A stretch of 64,000 nt of DNA, taken from contig OZ241848.1 in NCBI GenBank assembly GCA_965202795.1, forward strand, positions 930,001 to 994,000, read 5' to 3'. The stretch's first letter is position 1; each line of letters starts with the position of its first letter. This document shows, piece after piece, positions 41,729 through 50,384 of this stretch. The notes below the pieces were generated by a model. The model was not told the DNA's origin. It worked only from the letters and a program-made list of their open reading frames with translations, and did not search any database. Both the position numbers and the translations under genes were made by a program. The stretch comes from JACOND01 sp965202795. GTDB taxonomy: Bacteria; Bdellovibrionota; Bdellovibrionia; Bdellovibrionales; UBA1609.

Positions 41729-42529
41729 ATGGCTTTTGAATATTTGGAGTTTGAGATTAAAAATCAGACAGGCTGTCTGACTGTCTCCCGCCCCAGGGCA
41801 TTAAACGCCTTAAACGCAAAAATTTTGGGCGAGATTGAGGAGTTTGCCAAAGCCGGCGGCTGGCAGCCGGCCAGGGCTCTGATCATCCGCGGGGCCGGGG
41901 ACAGGGCTTTTGCGGCCGGCGCGGACATCAAAGAGATGAGCCGGCTTTCGCCCTCTGAGGCGAAAAGCTTGTCCGAAAAAGGCCAGAGGGCTTTTTCTCT
42001 GATAGAGGCGCTTCCCTTGCCTGTGATCGCTGTGATTCAGGGATTTGCTCTGGGCGGCGGGCTGGAGCTTGCGCTGGCCTGTGACATTTTGGTGATGGAG
42101 GAAAAGGCAAAAATTGGATTTCCTGAAACAGCCCTTGGCCTGCTGCCGTCTTTTGGAGGGACCCAGAGGCTTTGCCGCGCCATTGGCTTTTACAAAGCCA
42201 AGGAGATGATTCTCACAGGGAATTTTTACTCCGCCAGGGAGGCTTTGGAGATGGGGCTGGCCTCCGCCCTCGCTCCAAAAGAAGGCCTTTTAAAAAAAGC
42301 GGAGGATTTTGCGGCCTCAATCAGAAAAAGGGGCCCCCTGGCGGTTAAGGCGGCCAAAGAGATCCTTCATAAAAGCCGCGGCCCCGCTTTTGAGAGGGGG
42401 CTGGAGATGGAGACTGAGGCCTTTGGCCGGCTTTTTGAATCCGAAGACGCAAAAGAGGGCATGCGGGCTTTTCTTGAAAAGCGCCAGCCGGATTTTAAAG
42501 GCTCGGCGCTTCCCCCTAAGCCCTCTTGA
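41729..42529 (+). CDS. Enoyl-CoA hydratase/crotonase-family enzyme
   Basis: The 266-residue crotonase has the CoA/oxyanion segment FAAGADIKEM, then GFALGGGLELALACDILV and GFPETALGLLPSFGGTQRL. Both catalytic glutamates of true enoyl-CoA hydratases (in GGLELA and FPETALG) are present, so hydratase activity is likely, rather than only a related reaction. It would hydrate 2-enoyl-CoA in fatty-acid or branched-chain amino-acid breakdown. It is the second gene of an operon with the dehydrogenase. It converges with thyA, and the two stop codons are only five bases apart. Confidence 0.93.
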   Translation: MAFEYLEFEIKNQTGCLTVSRPRALNALNAKILGEIEEFAKAGGWQPARALIIRGAGDRAFAAGADIKEMSRLSPSEAKSLSEKGQRAFSLIEALPLPVIAVIQGFALGGGLELALACDILVMEEKAKIGFPETALGLLPSFGGTQRLCRAIGFYKAKEMILTGNFYSAREALEMGLASALAPKEGLLKKAEDFAASIRKRGPLAVKAAKEILHKSRGPAFERGLEMETEAFGRLFESEDAKEGMRAFLEKRQPDFKGSALPPKPS

Positions 42530-42534
42530 GCTTT

Positions 42535-43326
42535 TTAGACAGCCACAGCGGCCTTGATCGCCTCGTGATGCCGGTAATTTTTTAACTCAAAGCTTTCATA
42601 TTTGTAGTCAAACAGGCTTTTTGCGGGATGAATGATCATTGAGGGGGGCGGATAAGGCTTGCGGCTCAGCTGCAGCCGCGCCTGATCAAAATGATTCCTG
42701 TAGATATGAACATCTCCAAAAGCATGGACAAACTCCCCCGGCTTGAGCCTGCAAACCTGACTCATCATAAGGGTCAAAAGAGAATAGCTGGCAATATTAA
42801 AGGGAACCCCTAAAAAGGCGTCGGCGCTTCTCTGGTAGAGCTGGCAGCTGAGCCGCCCGTCCGCCACATAAAACTGAAAAAAGGCATGGCATGGGGGGAG
42901 GGCCATTTGATCCAGCTCCCCGGGGTTGTAGGCCACGACCAAGTGCCTTCGGGAGTAAGGATCGGACTTGAGGCTGGCGGCGGTTTTGGCGATTTGATCG
43001 ATGGTTTTGCCTTCAGGGGTCCGCCAGCTCCGCCACTGCGCGCCGTAAATCCGCCCCAGATCGCCTTTTTCGTCCGCCCACTCGTTCCATATCCGCACTT
43101 TGTTTTCCTGGAGATACTTGACATTTGTATCGCCCCTTAAAAACCAGAGCAGCTCAAAAATCACCGATCGGAGATGAATTTTTTTTGTTGTCACCAGGGG
43201 GAAGCCCCTGGAGAGATCAAACCGCAGCTGCCGGCCAAACAGGCTCCTTGAGCCTGTGCCTGTGCGGTCGGGGCGGTCGGCCCCCCGCTCCATAATCTCA
43301 TTTAAAAGGGACAGGTAGCTTTTCAT
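42535..43326 (-). CDS. thyA: Thymidylate synthase
   Basis: The 263-residue length is close to the E. coli enzyme (264). Visible signatures are DRTGTGSRSLFG, FPLVTTKKIHLRSVI, the nucleophile in LPPCHAFFQFYV (Cys near residue 145), QRSADAFLGVPFNIASYSLL and the dUMP-binding GDVHIYRNH. It methylates dUMP to dTMP using methylene-tetrahydrofolate. No dihydrofolate reductase gene is beside it. It follows the regulator gene at 43926 on the same strand, separated by a short repeat tract. Confidence 0.97.
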   Translation of the reverse strand: MKSYLSLLNEIMERGADRPDRTGTGSRSLFGRQLRFDLSRGFPLVTTKKIHLRSVIFELLWFLRGDTNVKYLQENKVRIWNEWADEKGDLGRIYGAQWRSWRTPEGKTIDQIAKTAASLKSDPYSRRHLVVAYNPGELDQMALPPCHAFFQFYVADGRLSCQLYQRSADAFLGVPFNIASYSLLTLMMSQVCRLKPGEFVHAFGDVHIYRNHFDQARLQLSRKPYPPPSMIIHPAKSLFDYKYESFELKNYRHHEAIKAAVAV

Positions 43327-43339
43327 CCCAAGATTTTTC

Positions 43340-43403
43340 AGGGATTTGCCAGGGGGTTTGCCAGGGGGTTTGCCAGGGGAGGGCTGCCAGGGAGGGGCTG
43401 CCA
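43340..43403. repeat. Short tandem GGGGGTTTGCCA repeats
   Basis: Three units of GGGGGTTTGCCA (first one GGGATTTGCCA) are followed by two GGGAGGGGCTGCCA variants, between thyA and the Fis-type gene. Simple-sequence expansion; no function seen. Confidence 0.7.
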
Positions 43404-43461
43404 GGTTCCAGATTTCTCCCAGACGCCGCCCGCAGGCAAAAAAAAAAGACTCCCCCCCCTT

Positions 43462-43926
43462 TTAAGCGGCTTTTTTGGAGGATCTTCTGGAGGAGGCCAG
43501 TCTTTTTTTCCCCCTTTTCGCCATGGGGAGAATTTTCCTCCTTTTTTCTTGTCTGTCCTGCTCCCGCCTGACATATTTCAAATTGAATCCATATCTGTCA
43601 AGCTTTCTATACAGAGTCGCCCTTCCAATGTTTAAGGCCCTGGCGGCGCGGGCGGCGTTTCCGTTCACCTTATATATAACCCTTTTGATGGCTTTAGCCT
43701 CCACATCGTCCAGAGAAAACAGGGGGCGAACCCCCAGGGGAAGGGATGTGGCATTGGTTGTGGAAATCTCCTCGTCGGGAATATGCTGATCGATTTCCTC
43801 AATTGTGGCCCACTCCTCTTCAGAAAAAGAGCTGAACTCGTAGTTGTTCTGCAAGGCCAGCCGCCTCATTCGCCTGATATGGCTCGGACGATTGCTGACA
43901 CAGATTAGCTTTGATTTTTTGGGCAT
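43462..43926 (-). CDS. Fis-type helix-turn-helix regulator
   Basis: This 154-residue protein has a strong Fis-type HTH near residues 75-115 (DVEAKAIKRVIYKVNGNAAR, AARALNIGRATLYRKLDRYG), the DNA-binding unit of NtrC-family regulators. There is no AAA+ domain and no clear receiver domain; the first 60 residues (SNRPSHIRRMRRLALQNNYE) are unrecognised. The tail is very basic (RREQDRQEKRRKI, GKKRLASSRRSSKKAA) and may add DNA affinity. The ATG has AAGGAGA before it. A stand-alone Fis-type protein may act as a small nucleoid or transcription factor. Confidence 0.85.
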   Translation of the reverse strand: MPKKSKLICVSNRPSHIRRMRRLALQNNYEFSSFSEEEWATIEEIDQHIPDEEISTTNATSLPLGVRPLFSLDDVEAKAIKRVIYKVNGNAARAARALNIGRATLYRKLDRYGFNLKYVRREQDRQEKRRKILPMAKRGKKRLASSRRSSKKAA

Positions 43927-44315
43927 TTTTCTGTCTCCTTAATTTATAGTGATTAAAATATAGCCATCAGGCTGATTTATCTTAAAAATCTTAAATTTCG
44001 CGCTTGAAATATAAATCTAAAGAACATATCGGAGGGTTTTTCAAAAAACTTAAGAACAGGGGGGGCTGCCCTCTTGCCCACCGGCATGCGGGGGGCTTGA
44101 AAAAGGCTGCTGTCCTTCTAACGCCCCCTGATATAAGGGGATGCCGGCTGAAGAGGCGGCTTGCTGTCTCTGGCCCGCGCCGCCGCTCCAGCCCTCCCGA
44201 TATGCGGCAAGACTTCTGGATTCCGCTTGTAGACAATAGCTGGCCCGCGCCGCCGCTCCAGCCCTCCCGATATGCGGGAGGGGGGCTTATGGGGCGGGGG
44301 GCATCAGCCGCCCGC
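43927..44315. other. Intergenic region with 38-bp direct repeats
   Basis: It contains the Fis-type gene's upstream region (TATATT on the minus strand at 43963-43958, without a good -35) and two direct repeats at 44170 and 44240. No coding frame is credible. Confidence 0.5.
44170..44277. repeat. Two 38-bp direct repeats, 70 bp apart
   Basis: CTGGCCCGCGCCGCCGCTCC followed by AGCCCTCCCGATATGCGG occurs without change at 44170-44207 and 44240-44277. Confidence 0.9.
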
Positions 44316-44864
44316 TTAAAACTTTGACTGGGCCTTGAATTTAACCTGTATTTTGGAGATCAGCTGGATGGCCATTTTCTCGTGGGCGCGGCACATTTTC
44401 AGCTCGTCTTTTCGGCAAGATCTCTGGCTGGGCGTTAAGCGAGCGGTTTCCAGCTCCATTTCATAGTCCATCTTGCTGGCCCTTATAAACTCCAGCTCCC
44501 TGGTTTGCTGCTTAAAAAGCTTGTTGACTTTTGGAATCGGGGCGATATTCAGCCAGTCCTTTTTGGCCTTATACCACACCAGCTTTTTGTGAAACCGGGC
44601 CTTGTTCTTGGCCAGGGCAAATTTAGGATGCAGGCTCTCTCCGACATCCAAAATATTGCCGATATTGTTGAGGCTGGCCATGTCCTCCTCCTCCATTATT
44701 GATTTGTATTTTCTTGCCTGTTTTTCCGAAAGCCCCCTTTTTTTGGACTGGCTGCTCCGCTTTAAAGGCTTTAAAGGCGCCCCTAAAGGGAGAGAGGCTA
44801 TGGATGGATTCCTTGCCGGAAGCGCTGTCCGCGCGCCTTTGCCCGCGCTTATATTTGCTGCCAT
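44316..44864 (-). CDS. Uncharacterised basic protein
   Basis: This 182-residue protein belongs to no family I recognise. It is strongly basic and helical, without a signal peptide or membrane segment. A Ser/Pro/Lys-rich start (1-45) is followed by helices such as SEKQARKYKSIMEEEDMASL and FALAKNKARFHKKLVWYKAK, and two Cys near the end (SCRKDELKMCRAHEK). GGGGGG lies upstream of the ATG at ribosome-site distance. Its composition matches the neighbouring genes, so it looks native. Confidence 0.6.
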   Translation of the reverse strand: MAANISAGKGARTALPARNPSIASLPLGAPLKPLKRSSQSKKRGLSEKQARKYKSIMEEEDMASLNNIGNILDVGESLHPKFALAKNKARFHKKLVWYKAKKDWLNIAPIPKVNKLFKQQTRELEFIRASKMDYEMELETARLTPSQRSCRKDELKMCRAHEKMAIQLISKIQVKFKAQSKF

Positions 44865-45281
44865 TTTGTGATCCCCCCCTGTAATGCTGTTTTGTTTGAG
44901 TGTCCCTGGCCTGCTTAAGGCATGCTCTTAAGGCATGCTCTTAATAAAGGCCCCCTGAAAATTCAGCCGAAAAAAATGCTGAGGGCGCATATTGAAGGCT
45001 GTACACTGCCCCCTCATAAACCCTGATTTTTTAAATATGGGGAGATTTTATGCGCCGGCAGGGCCTTTGTCAATCTTTTTTATGCGGAGTCCCATGGATT
45101 TTTTTGATTTTTTTTTCCGCGCGGCTGGCTCCGGCAGGCGCTTCAGGGGCGTTTGCGGGCAAAAAGAAGGGGCGGCATTTTTGAGGCTTCCCCTCCAGCC
45201 CTTCAGGGAAGGGGGGATGCCTGGCAGGGGGGCTGCAGAGCCTCTCTGGGGGGGCTTCCCCTGGCGCCGGGCGCCGCTCAG
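44865..45281. other. Intergenic region, nothing recognised
   Basis: About 415 bases. The only visible feature is a short direct duplication of TTAAGGCATGCTC at 44917 and 44930. Open frames on the plus strand lack ribosome sites and protein-like composition. Confidence 0.5.
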
Positions 45282-46175
45282 TTAAAAGTAATATTTAAGG
45301 TTTCCAGAAAAGACAACATAGCCTTTTTTGTCCAAAGCGGTGTTTTGCGCTGATTCTGTCCAAAGATTTTTATGAACGCGAATATCTAAATTGATCCCAA
45401 GATTGCCCGCCAAAGCCAGGTCGCCCCCGATGGCTGCCCCGCCGTCAAAAGCCTGAACCCACTGTTTGCGGCTTTTGTCATGCGGGTCCAGCTGATGCTC
45501 CAGCAGGTCATTCCCCTCCGCATCAATCTGGCGGTGCCTGTAAAGGACATAAGCGGCGCTCAGCCCCGCGTAAGGCTTAAACCTCCATGAAAAAGGGGAG
45601 TATTTTACAGACATGGAGGGCGACACCATTATGACTTTAAGGCGGCTGCCGGTATGTGTCTCTTTAATAAGATGCTCAGAGTAATGTCCTGTGAGATCAA
45701 TAATGATATGATTGGCCCCGTAGCCGCCAAAGCCAAAAGACCAGGCCGGCGTTTCTGTGGAGTTTATATCAGCGCTTTTGGTTAAATACTGGACCACTCC
45801 GATTCCCCCAAAAACAAAGGCTTTGTTGCCAAAAGACCAGGGCGCTGGCGCCGCGGCGGGGGCGGGGGCTGGCGGCGAAAGGGCCTCTCCCGCTGTTTTC
45901 GCTTTTGGCGGGGATGAGCCAAAAAGGCTGTCCATCCGGCTTTGCTCGTCCTTCAGCCTTTCGGCCTCCAGTTTTTCCACAATCGCGCTTTCAGTCTGTA
46001 TTTCCGCGTCCTCTCTGGCGGAGCGGAGCTTTTTTGCCTTTGAAGGCTCCAAAGCCGGCGCTGTCACGGTTTGAGCTTTTGCCCCAGCTGCGGAAAAAAG
46101 CGCGAAACAGATCAGAGCAGCAAAAAACAGCCTGAATTTGAGATTGAGCATGGGATTAAACATGAGATTAAACAT
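45282..46175 (-). CDS. Outer-membrane beta-barrel protein
   Basis: From the ATG at 46175 the protein has 297 residues. AGGAGG precedes the start, and the promoter just upstream rules out the longer frame that begins at 46265. A signal peptide (LFFAALICFALFSAAGAKAQ) leads to a charged helical stretch (35-85) and a Pro/Ala linker. About 180 residues of alternating strands then end in an aromatic residue (VVFSGNLKYYF), the usual terminal signature of barrel proteins. Its first 14 residues contain a small repeat (MFNLMFNPMLNL) from duplicated DNA. The barrel is small (about eight strands), as in OmpA-like or OmpW-like proteins. Confidence 0.8.
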   Translation of the reverse strand: MFNLMFNPMLNLKFRLFFAALICFALFSAAGAKAQTVTAPALEPSKAKKLRSAREDAEIQTESAIVEKLEAERLKDEQSRMDSLFGSSPPKAKTAGEALSPPAPAPAAAPAPWSFGNKAFVFGGIGVVQYLTKSADINSTETPAWSFGFGGYGANHIIIDLTGHYSEHLIKETHTGSRLKVIMVSPSMSVKYSPFSWRFKPYAGLSAAYVLYRHRQIDAEGNDLLEHQLDPHDKSRKQWVQAFDGGAAIGGDLALAGNLGINLDIRVHKNLWTESAQNTALDKKGYVVFSGNLKYYF

Positions 46176-46236
46176 TGGCGGCGCCTCCTGTTTTTTTGTT
46201 TTAAAAAATTTTAACCGCTTTATTGCCTTAACACAA

Positions 46237-46265
46237 GTTATAGAGGAAAAACCCCTCACAGACAA
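46237..46265 (-). promoter_or_regulatory. Promoter for the barrel protein gene
   Basis: Minus strand: TTGTCT (46265-46260), 17 bases, TATAAC (46242-46237); leader about 55 bases to the ATG at 46175. Confidence 0.6.
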
Positions 46266-46371
46266 GAAAAAAATCAGCTTTAAAGCCGCAGCCAGGCGGG
46301 TTTTATGGTTTTTTTGCCCTTTTTTGCCAAAAAAATCTTAATTTTTCGGATATTTCTTAATTTTTTTTTTT

Positions 46372-46383
46372 GGACCTAGGTCC
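46372..46383. promoter_or_regulatory. Perfect palindrome GGACCTAGGTCC next to a T tract
   Basis: Twelve bases, fully self-complementary, directly after a run of eleven T bases. It lies about 110 bases upstream of the barrel gene's promoter, so it could be an operator or the end of a transcript hairpin. Function unknown. Confidence 0.35.
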
Positions 46384-46424
46384 GATCCCTGCGGAAAAAG
46401 CCCGCGCCCTGGGGGGCAGATGGG

Positions 46425-46562
46425 CCTCCCGATCCTAGGGATCTTCTGGGGGCGCCTGCTGAGGGAGGCGCCGCCTATGGAGACGATCAGGCTGGCCTCC
46501 CGATCCTCTGGCAGCTCCTGGGGGGCGCCCGTTGAGGGAGGCGCCCCCTATGGAGACGATCA
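46425..46562. repeat. Two copies of a 71-bp GC-rich unit
   Basis: Units start at 46425 and 46496 with CCTCCCGATCCT. Both contain GGGGGCGCC, TGAGGGAGGCGCC and CCTATGGAGACGATCAG. GGCGCC with GGCGCC can pair within each unit. Confidence 0.85.
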
Positions 46563-46670
46563 GCTCCTGGGGACCGCCCCTCCTTCAAAAAAGACTTCGC
46601 TCCCTAAATCCCCCGGATCCGCGCCTGCCAGCCTGGCTGCCCTCAATTCATGGGGAGGGAGGGCTATTCT

Positions 46671-49600
46671 TCAGAAAGAAATGCGGACATGATTGTCGTC
46701 CGGCTTGCGGTCAATGAGCTTGTTCAGGGGGTCGATGCCCGCCTTGTGGGGGCGGTATTTGGCCTCCCCGGCGGCCAGCTCAGCGCTGGTTATTTCAATC
46801 TCATACTCCCCTGAGGGGCTGACAGGATGCTTTTTCAGATAAATAAAATCCCCCGCCCGGTTTTGGACTCCAATATCCACAGGAAAGCCCTCAATGGGCA
46901 GCTCTGAAAGCTTCCCCAGCCCCCCGGCCTGAAATTTTTTGGAGGAGGCTTTCAGCCGGACAGTGTATTTTCCAGGGGCGGTTTTTTCAGCCGCGGCCTC
47001 CAGCGCCCGGTTTTCGTAAAAAGTGATGTGATGGAAAAAATCATCAATCAGAGAATGAAGCCTCCTGGGCAGGCTCTCCTTTAAAGTGTCTGCAAGCTCT
47101 TTTGCTGTGGTGAAGGGCGCCTCCTGATAAGCGGTTTTTTGGATGAATCTTCTCAGAGCCGCGTTCAGGGCCTTTTCCCCGGCGTAATCCTTAAGGGCAT
47201 ACATAATCAGGCTTCCCTTGTGGTAATGGATGTAGGGCTGATTTTCTGTCAGGGCCAGGGGCTGCTCCTGTTTTCGCTCATTGCCCCGGCCGCGGAGGTA
47301 TTTGTTCAGCTCATGCTTTAAAAACCGCCGCATTTTCAGCGGCCCGTATTCCTTTTCCATAACCATCAGGGCGGCATACTGGGAAAGGGCTTCCGTCGGA
47401 GCTCTCGATCCTTGGACAAAGGCGGGAGTCACCTGATGGCCCCACCACTGGTGGGCCAGCTCATGGGCCGTCACATAAAAGGGCAGGTCAATGCTTTTGG
47501 GATCGCTGTCCCGGACATCCGCAATAAAGCCGATGCTTTCGGAATAGGGAATGGTATTGGGCAAAGCTATGGCATATTGCCGATAGCGGGGAAACTCAAT
47601 AATGCGAAACTGCTTGTGCTGATAGGGGGAAAACTCCCTTGTAAAATACTCCAGCCCCTGTTTAACCGCTTTGATCATGCGGTCCAGGTTTTTTTTGTGA
47701 GGCGGATGGTGATAGATCTCAATATCCACATCTTTCCATTTGTCTTTTTTGACAGCATAGCGGCCGGACATCAGGCGGTAGACCGGCCATACCGGCCTTT
47801 TGGTTTTGTAATGAAAATACCGCCGATTCCCCTCCACCCATGTCCTCTGGAGCCGGCCGGGCGCGATGGCTGTCTGATCAGCGCTTGAGCTTGCGGTCAC
47901 ATCAAACTCCGCCCGCGAAAGCCCCAAAGCGCTTCTCCGCAGAAAATGAGGGTCATCAATTTTTGGCATCCGCGGCTTGGGCTCAAGGCCCCATTTTCTT
48001 CTGAGCTTTTCCCCGGAAAGCTCTGACGAGCTGTTGTAGCCCATGCGGGGAAGATATTTGTCCATCGCAAAAAAAGCTCCGTTGGAGACAATATCAGTGT
48101 TGGGCCTGTAACTGGCGGAAAAGCCCGGGAAGGCGGCGGCCAGCTGGAACTTCAGCTCCATGGATTCCCCCGGCTGAAGAGGGCTTTTTAGCTTGTAAAC
48201 GAATATATGCTTTAAATCGCTGTCTGTTTTTGGCGCCTCGCCCGCGCGGCCCCACTCCATGGAAAACTCAATGCCTGATCCAAAGGGCCGGGAAAGCAAG
48301 ATCTCTTGTATCGGCCCGCCGCTTTTGTTTTGATACACAAGCTCTCCCCCGGCTTTCAGCTCCCTTTTATAGGGGAAAATATCAACATTCAGCCTGGCCC
48401 TGACAAGCGCCGGCTGACGCGCCCTTTCAAACTTTTTATATCTTTTTTCATAGAGAAATTTCCTCCGCCTCCTCTCCTTTTTTGTATAGTATTTGTAATC
48501 GTTTAAAACATTTGTATTGTAATAAACAAAGGCGCCTGCGGAGACAAAGGCCAGGATCAAAAAGAGGAAAGCGGCCTGAACAGGGCGGGAAAGCCGGCGG
48601 CGCGCCTCTGAAAGCCGCAGCCTGAGCGGCCGCTCCGCCCCCCGGGGCCAAAGCAGATAGGCAAGGCCTGTGAGAATGCCGGCAAAAAGCAGCCAGTAGA
48701 GCTGAAACCAGAAAAACCCCTTTAAAAAAGGCCCAAAGCCGCTCATGTCCGAATAAGTGACTCCGGGATGCTTCCCGTAAAGATACATTTTATGCTCAAG
48801 CCCCGTTAAGCCTGAAAAATAATCAAGGCCGATAAAAAAAGCGATGGCGATAAAATGCCCAAGATATTTATGGCTGCAAACCGCATGAATAAAAAACGCG
48901 AGCAAAGCGGTCAGCAGCCAGCCCGGAAACTGAATGCCAAACAGATATTTAAGATAAAGCAGCGGCTCAAAATGAAAATATCCCTTAAAAGCCTGAATCA
49001 AAATTCCGCAGGCCATGACTGTTCCAAGAAAAATAATTTGAAGCGCAATGAGGCAGAAAGCTTTGGAAAGCATGGGGATCCAGCGGGGGCAGGGGAGGGC
49101 GTCTGTGATTAAATGGATTCTTAAATCCCGCTCCCGCCAGATCAGCTCGCCGGCGTAATAAACTGTTAAAATAAACACAAACAAGCCGAAATTTCCGCCA
49201 ACAATCTCTAAAACCTGATAGGTGACGGGCAGGACAGGGGCGCCATACCATTTGCCGATATATCCTGAAATGGAAAAAATATACAAAACTCCGATAAGGT
49301 AAATCACCAGAAAGTAAATATTTTTAAAAGACTGCCGCAGCTCAAACAAAGCGAGGCGCGCAAGGCTTGTGATTTGCGAAAAAAAATCAAAGCGCTGTTT
49401 ATCTGGACGGCCTCGCGGCCGTTCCTGCTTGCCGGTCCGGGCTTGCGGCGCCTGTTTATCTGGACGGCCTTGCGGCTGTTCCTGTTTAGATGGCCGGCCT
49501 TGCGGCCGTTCAGCGCGCTGGAAGGGCCATAAGCGGAGCCATGCAAAACCCAGCCCCAGGCCCTGAGAGTCAGGCCGGAAGCGGAGCAGAGTCCATCCCA

Positions 49601-50384
49601 AAGGCAAAAGCCCAATCAAAAGCCAGAGCAGCCGGTTATACAGATAGGCCCCGCTCCATGTGACGGGCTTTGTGTTTTTCTCATCCACAGACCAGTATTC
49701 TATGAGGTAATCCTTGGCCTGCATGCCAAAGGGGTCCAGCATGGCGGCCAGCTGTTTGCTGTCAATGTCTTTAAAAAAAATGCCGCTTGCCATATAAAGG
49801 ACAAACAGCCCCGCGCCGGAGAGATACACCGGGGCCATTTTTTTTGTCCATGCCGCAAGAGAAAAGAAAAGCGCTCCAAAGATCAAAATATTGGGAATAA
49901 CAGCGGTTAAATAGGGAAGCAGATAGGCGGCCGGGCGATGTTCGGCAAAAAGCTCTTTTTGAACCCACGGGCTGGCGCCGGCAAGATAAGCGCCAAGGCC
50001 AATGCCCGAAAAAATCAAAAAACAGCTTGCCGCCGCCCCTATATAGCGGCCTGCCAAATAGCTTTTCAAATTGATGGGGCGGGAAAATATCAGCTGATCC
50101 ATCCGGCAGCGAAAGTCCCTGCAAACAGCCTGTCCAAAAACAGGGGCGATAATCAAAACGCCGTATATGCCGCCAAAAATCAAGATCAGCTCATGCAGAA
50201 CAGCGGCGGAGTTGATATAAAGCTTGTCAGAATAGCCAAAACTGGCATTGACGCCTTTGATGTTTGCGCCGCCAAGGACTAAAACAATAAGAAAAGCCAG
50301 AGAGAAAAAAGCCAGAAAATACACCAGGCTGGAAAGCCTTTTCAGCCGGATTTTAACCTCAAAAAGGGCAGTGTTTTTCAGCAT
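46671..50384 (-). CDS. ABC transporter permease fused to an M1-family metallopeptidase
   Basis: The 1237-residue protein combines about twelve membrane helices of ABC-2-type permease (residues 15-285 and 345-640) with a C-terminal periplasmic-side peptidase of the M1 (gluzincin) class. Its zinc site is HELAHQWWGH near residue 970, with the third ligand Glu in APTEALSQY 18 residues on. A hydrophilic segment at about 289-328 (ERPQGRPSKQEQPQGRPDKQ and on) is translated REP-like repeat DNA. Such fusions are known as ABC/M1 proteins. The gene overlaps the ATPase gene by seven bases. Confidence 0.92.
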   Translation of the reverse strand: MLKNTALFEVKIRLKRLSSLVYFLAFFSLAFLIVLVLGGANIKGVNASFGYSDKLYINSAAVLHELILIFGGIYGVLIIAPVFGQAVCRDFRCRMDQLIFSRPINLKSYLAGRYIGAAASCFLIFSGIGLGAYLAGASPWVQKELFAEHRPAAYLLPYLTAVIPNILIFGALFFSLAAWTKKMAPVYLSGAGLFVLYMASGIFFKDIDSKQLAAMLDPFGMQAKDYLIEYWSVDEKNTKPVTWSGAYLYNRLLWLLIGLLPLGWTLLRFRPDSQGLGLGFAWLRLWPFQRAERPQGRPSKQEQPQGRPDKQAPQARTGKQERPRGRPDKQRFDFFSQITSLARLALFELRQSFKNIYFLVIYLIGVLYIFSISGYIGKWYGAPVLPVTYQVLEIVGGNFGLFVFILTVYYAGELIWRERDLRIHLITDALPCPRWIPMLSKAFCLIALQIIFLGTVMACGILIQAFKGYFHFEPLLYLKYLFGIQFPGWLLTALLAFFIHAVCSHKYLGHFIAIAFFIGLDYFSGLTGLEHKMYLYGKHPGVTYSDMSGFGPFLKGFFWFQLYWLLFAGILTGLAYLLWPRGAERPLRLRLSEARRRLSRPVQAAFLFLILAFVSAGAFVYYNTNVLNDYKYYTKKERRRRKFLYEKRYKKFERARQPALVRARLNVDIFPYKRELKAGGELVYQNKSGGPIQEILLSRPFGSGIEFSMEWGRAGEAPKTDSDLKHIFVYKLKSPLQPGESMELKFQLAAAFPGFSASYRPNTDIVSNGAFFAMDKYLPRMGYNSSSELSGEKLRRKWGLEPKPRMPKIDDPHFLRRSALGLSRAEFDVTASSSADQTAIAPGRLQRTWVEGNRRYFHYKTKRPVWPVYRLMSGRYAVKKDKWKDVDIEIYHHPPHKKNLDRMIKAVKQGLEYFTREFSPYQHKQFRIIEFPRYRQYAIALPNTIPYSESIGFIADVRDSDPKSIDLPFYVTAHELAHQWWGHQVTPAFVQGSRAPTEALSQYAALMVMEKEYGPLKMRRFLKHELNKYLRGRGNERKQEQPLALTENQPYIHYHKGSLIMYALKDYAGEKALNAALRRFIQKTAYQEAPFTTAKELADTLKESLPRRLHSLIDDFFHHITFYENRALEAAAEKTAPGKYTVRLKASSKKFQAGGLGKLSELPIEGFPVDIGVQNRAGDFIYLKKHPVSPSGEYEIEITSAELAAGEAKYRPHKAGIDPLNKLIDRKPDDNHVRISF
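49395..49515. repeat. REP-like elements inside the permease-peptidase gene
   Basis: Four adjacent degenerate copies of the REP-like core (TTTATCTGGACGGCCTCGCGGCCGTTCCTGC, in pieces) occupy this part of the coding frame. They are read as repeats of RPxGRPxKQ without breaking the frame. Confidence 0.75.

Larger units (their letters stand above)
46266..46670. other. Intergenic region with a palindrome and two 71-bp repeats
   Basis: It has a T-rich stretch, the 12-bp perfect palindrome GGACCTAGGTCC (46372-46383) and two near-identical copies of a 71-bp GC-rich unit. No gene. Confidence 0.6.
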
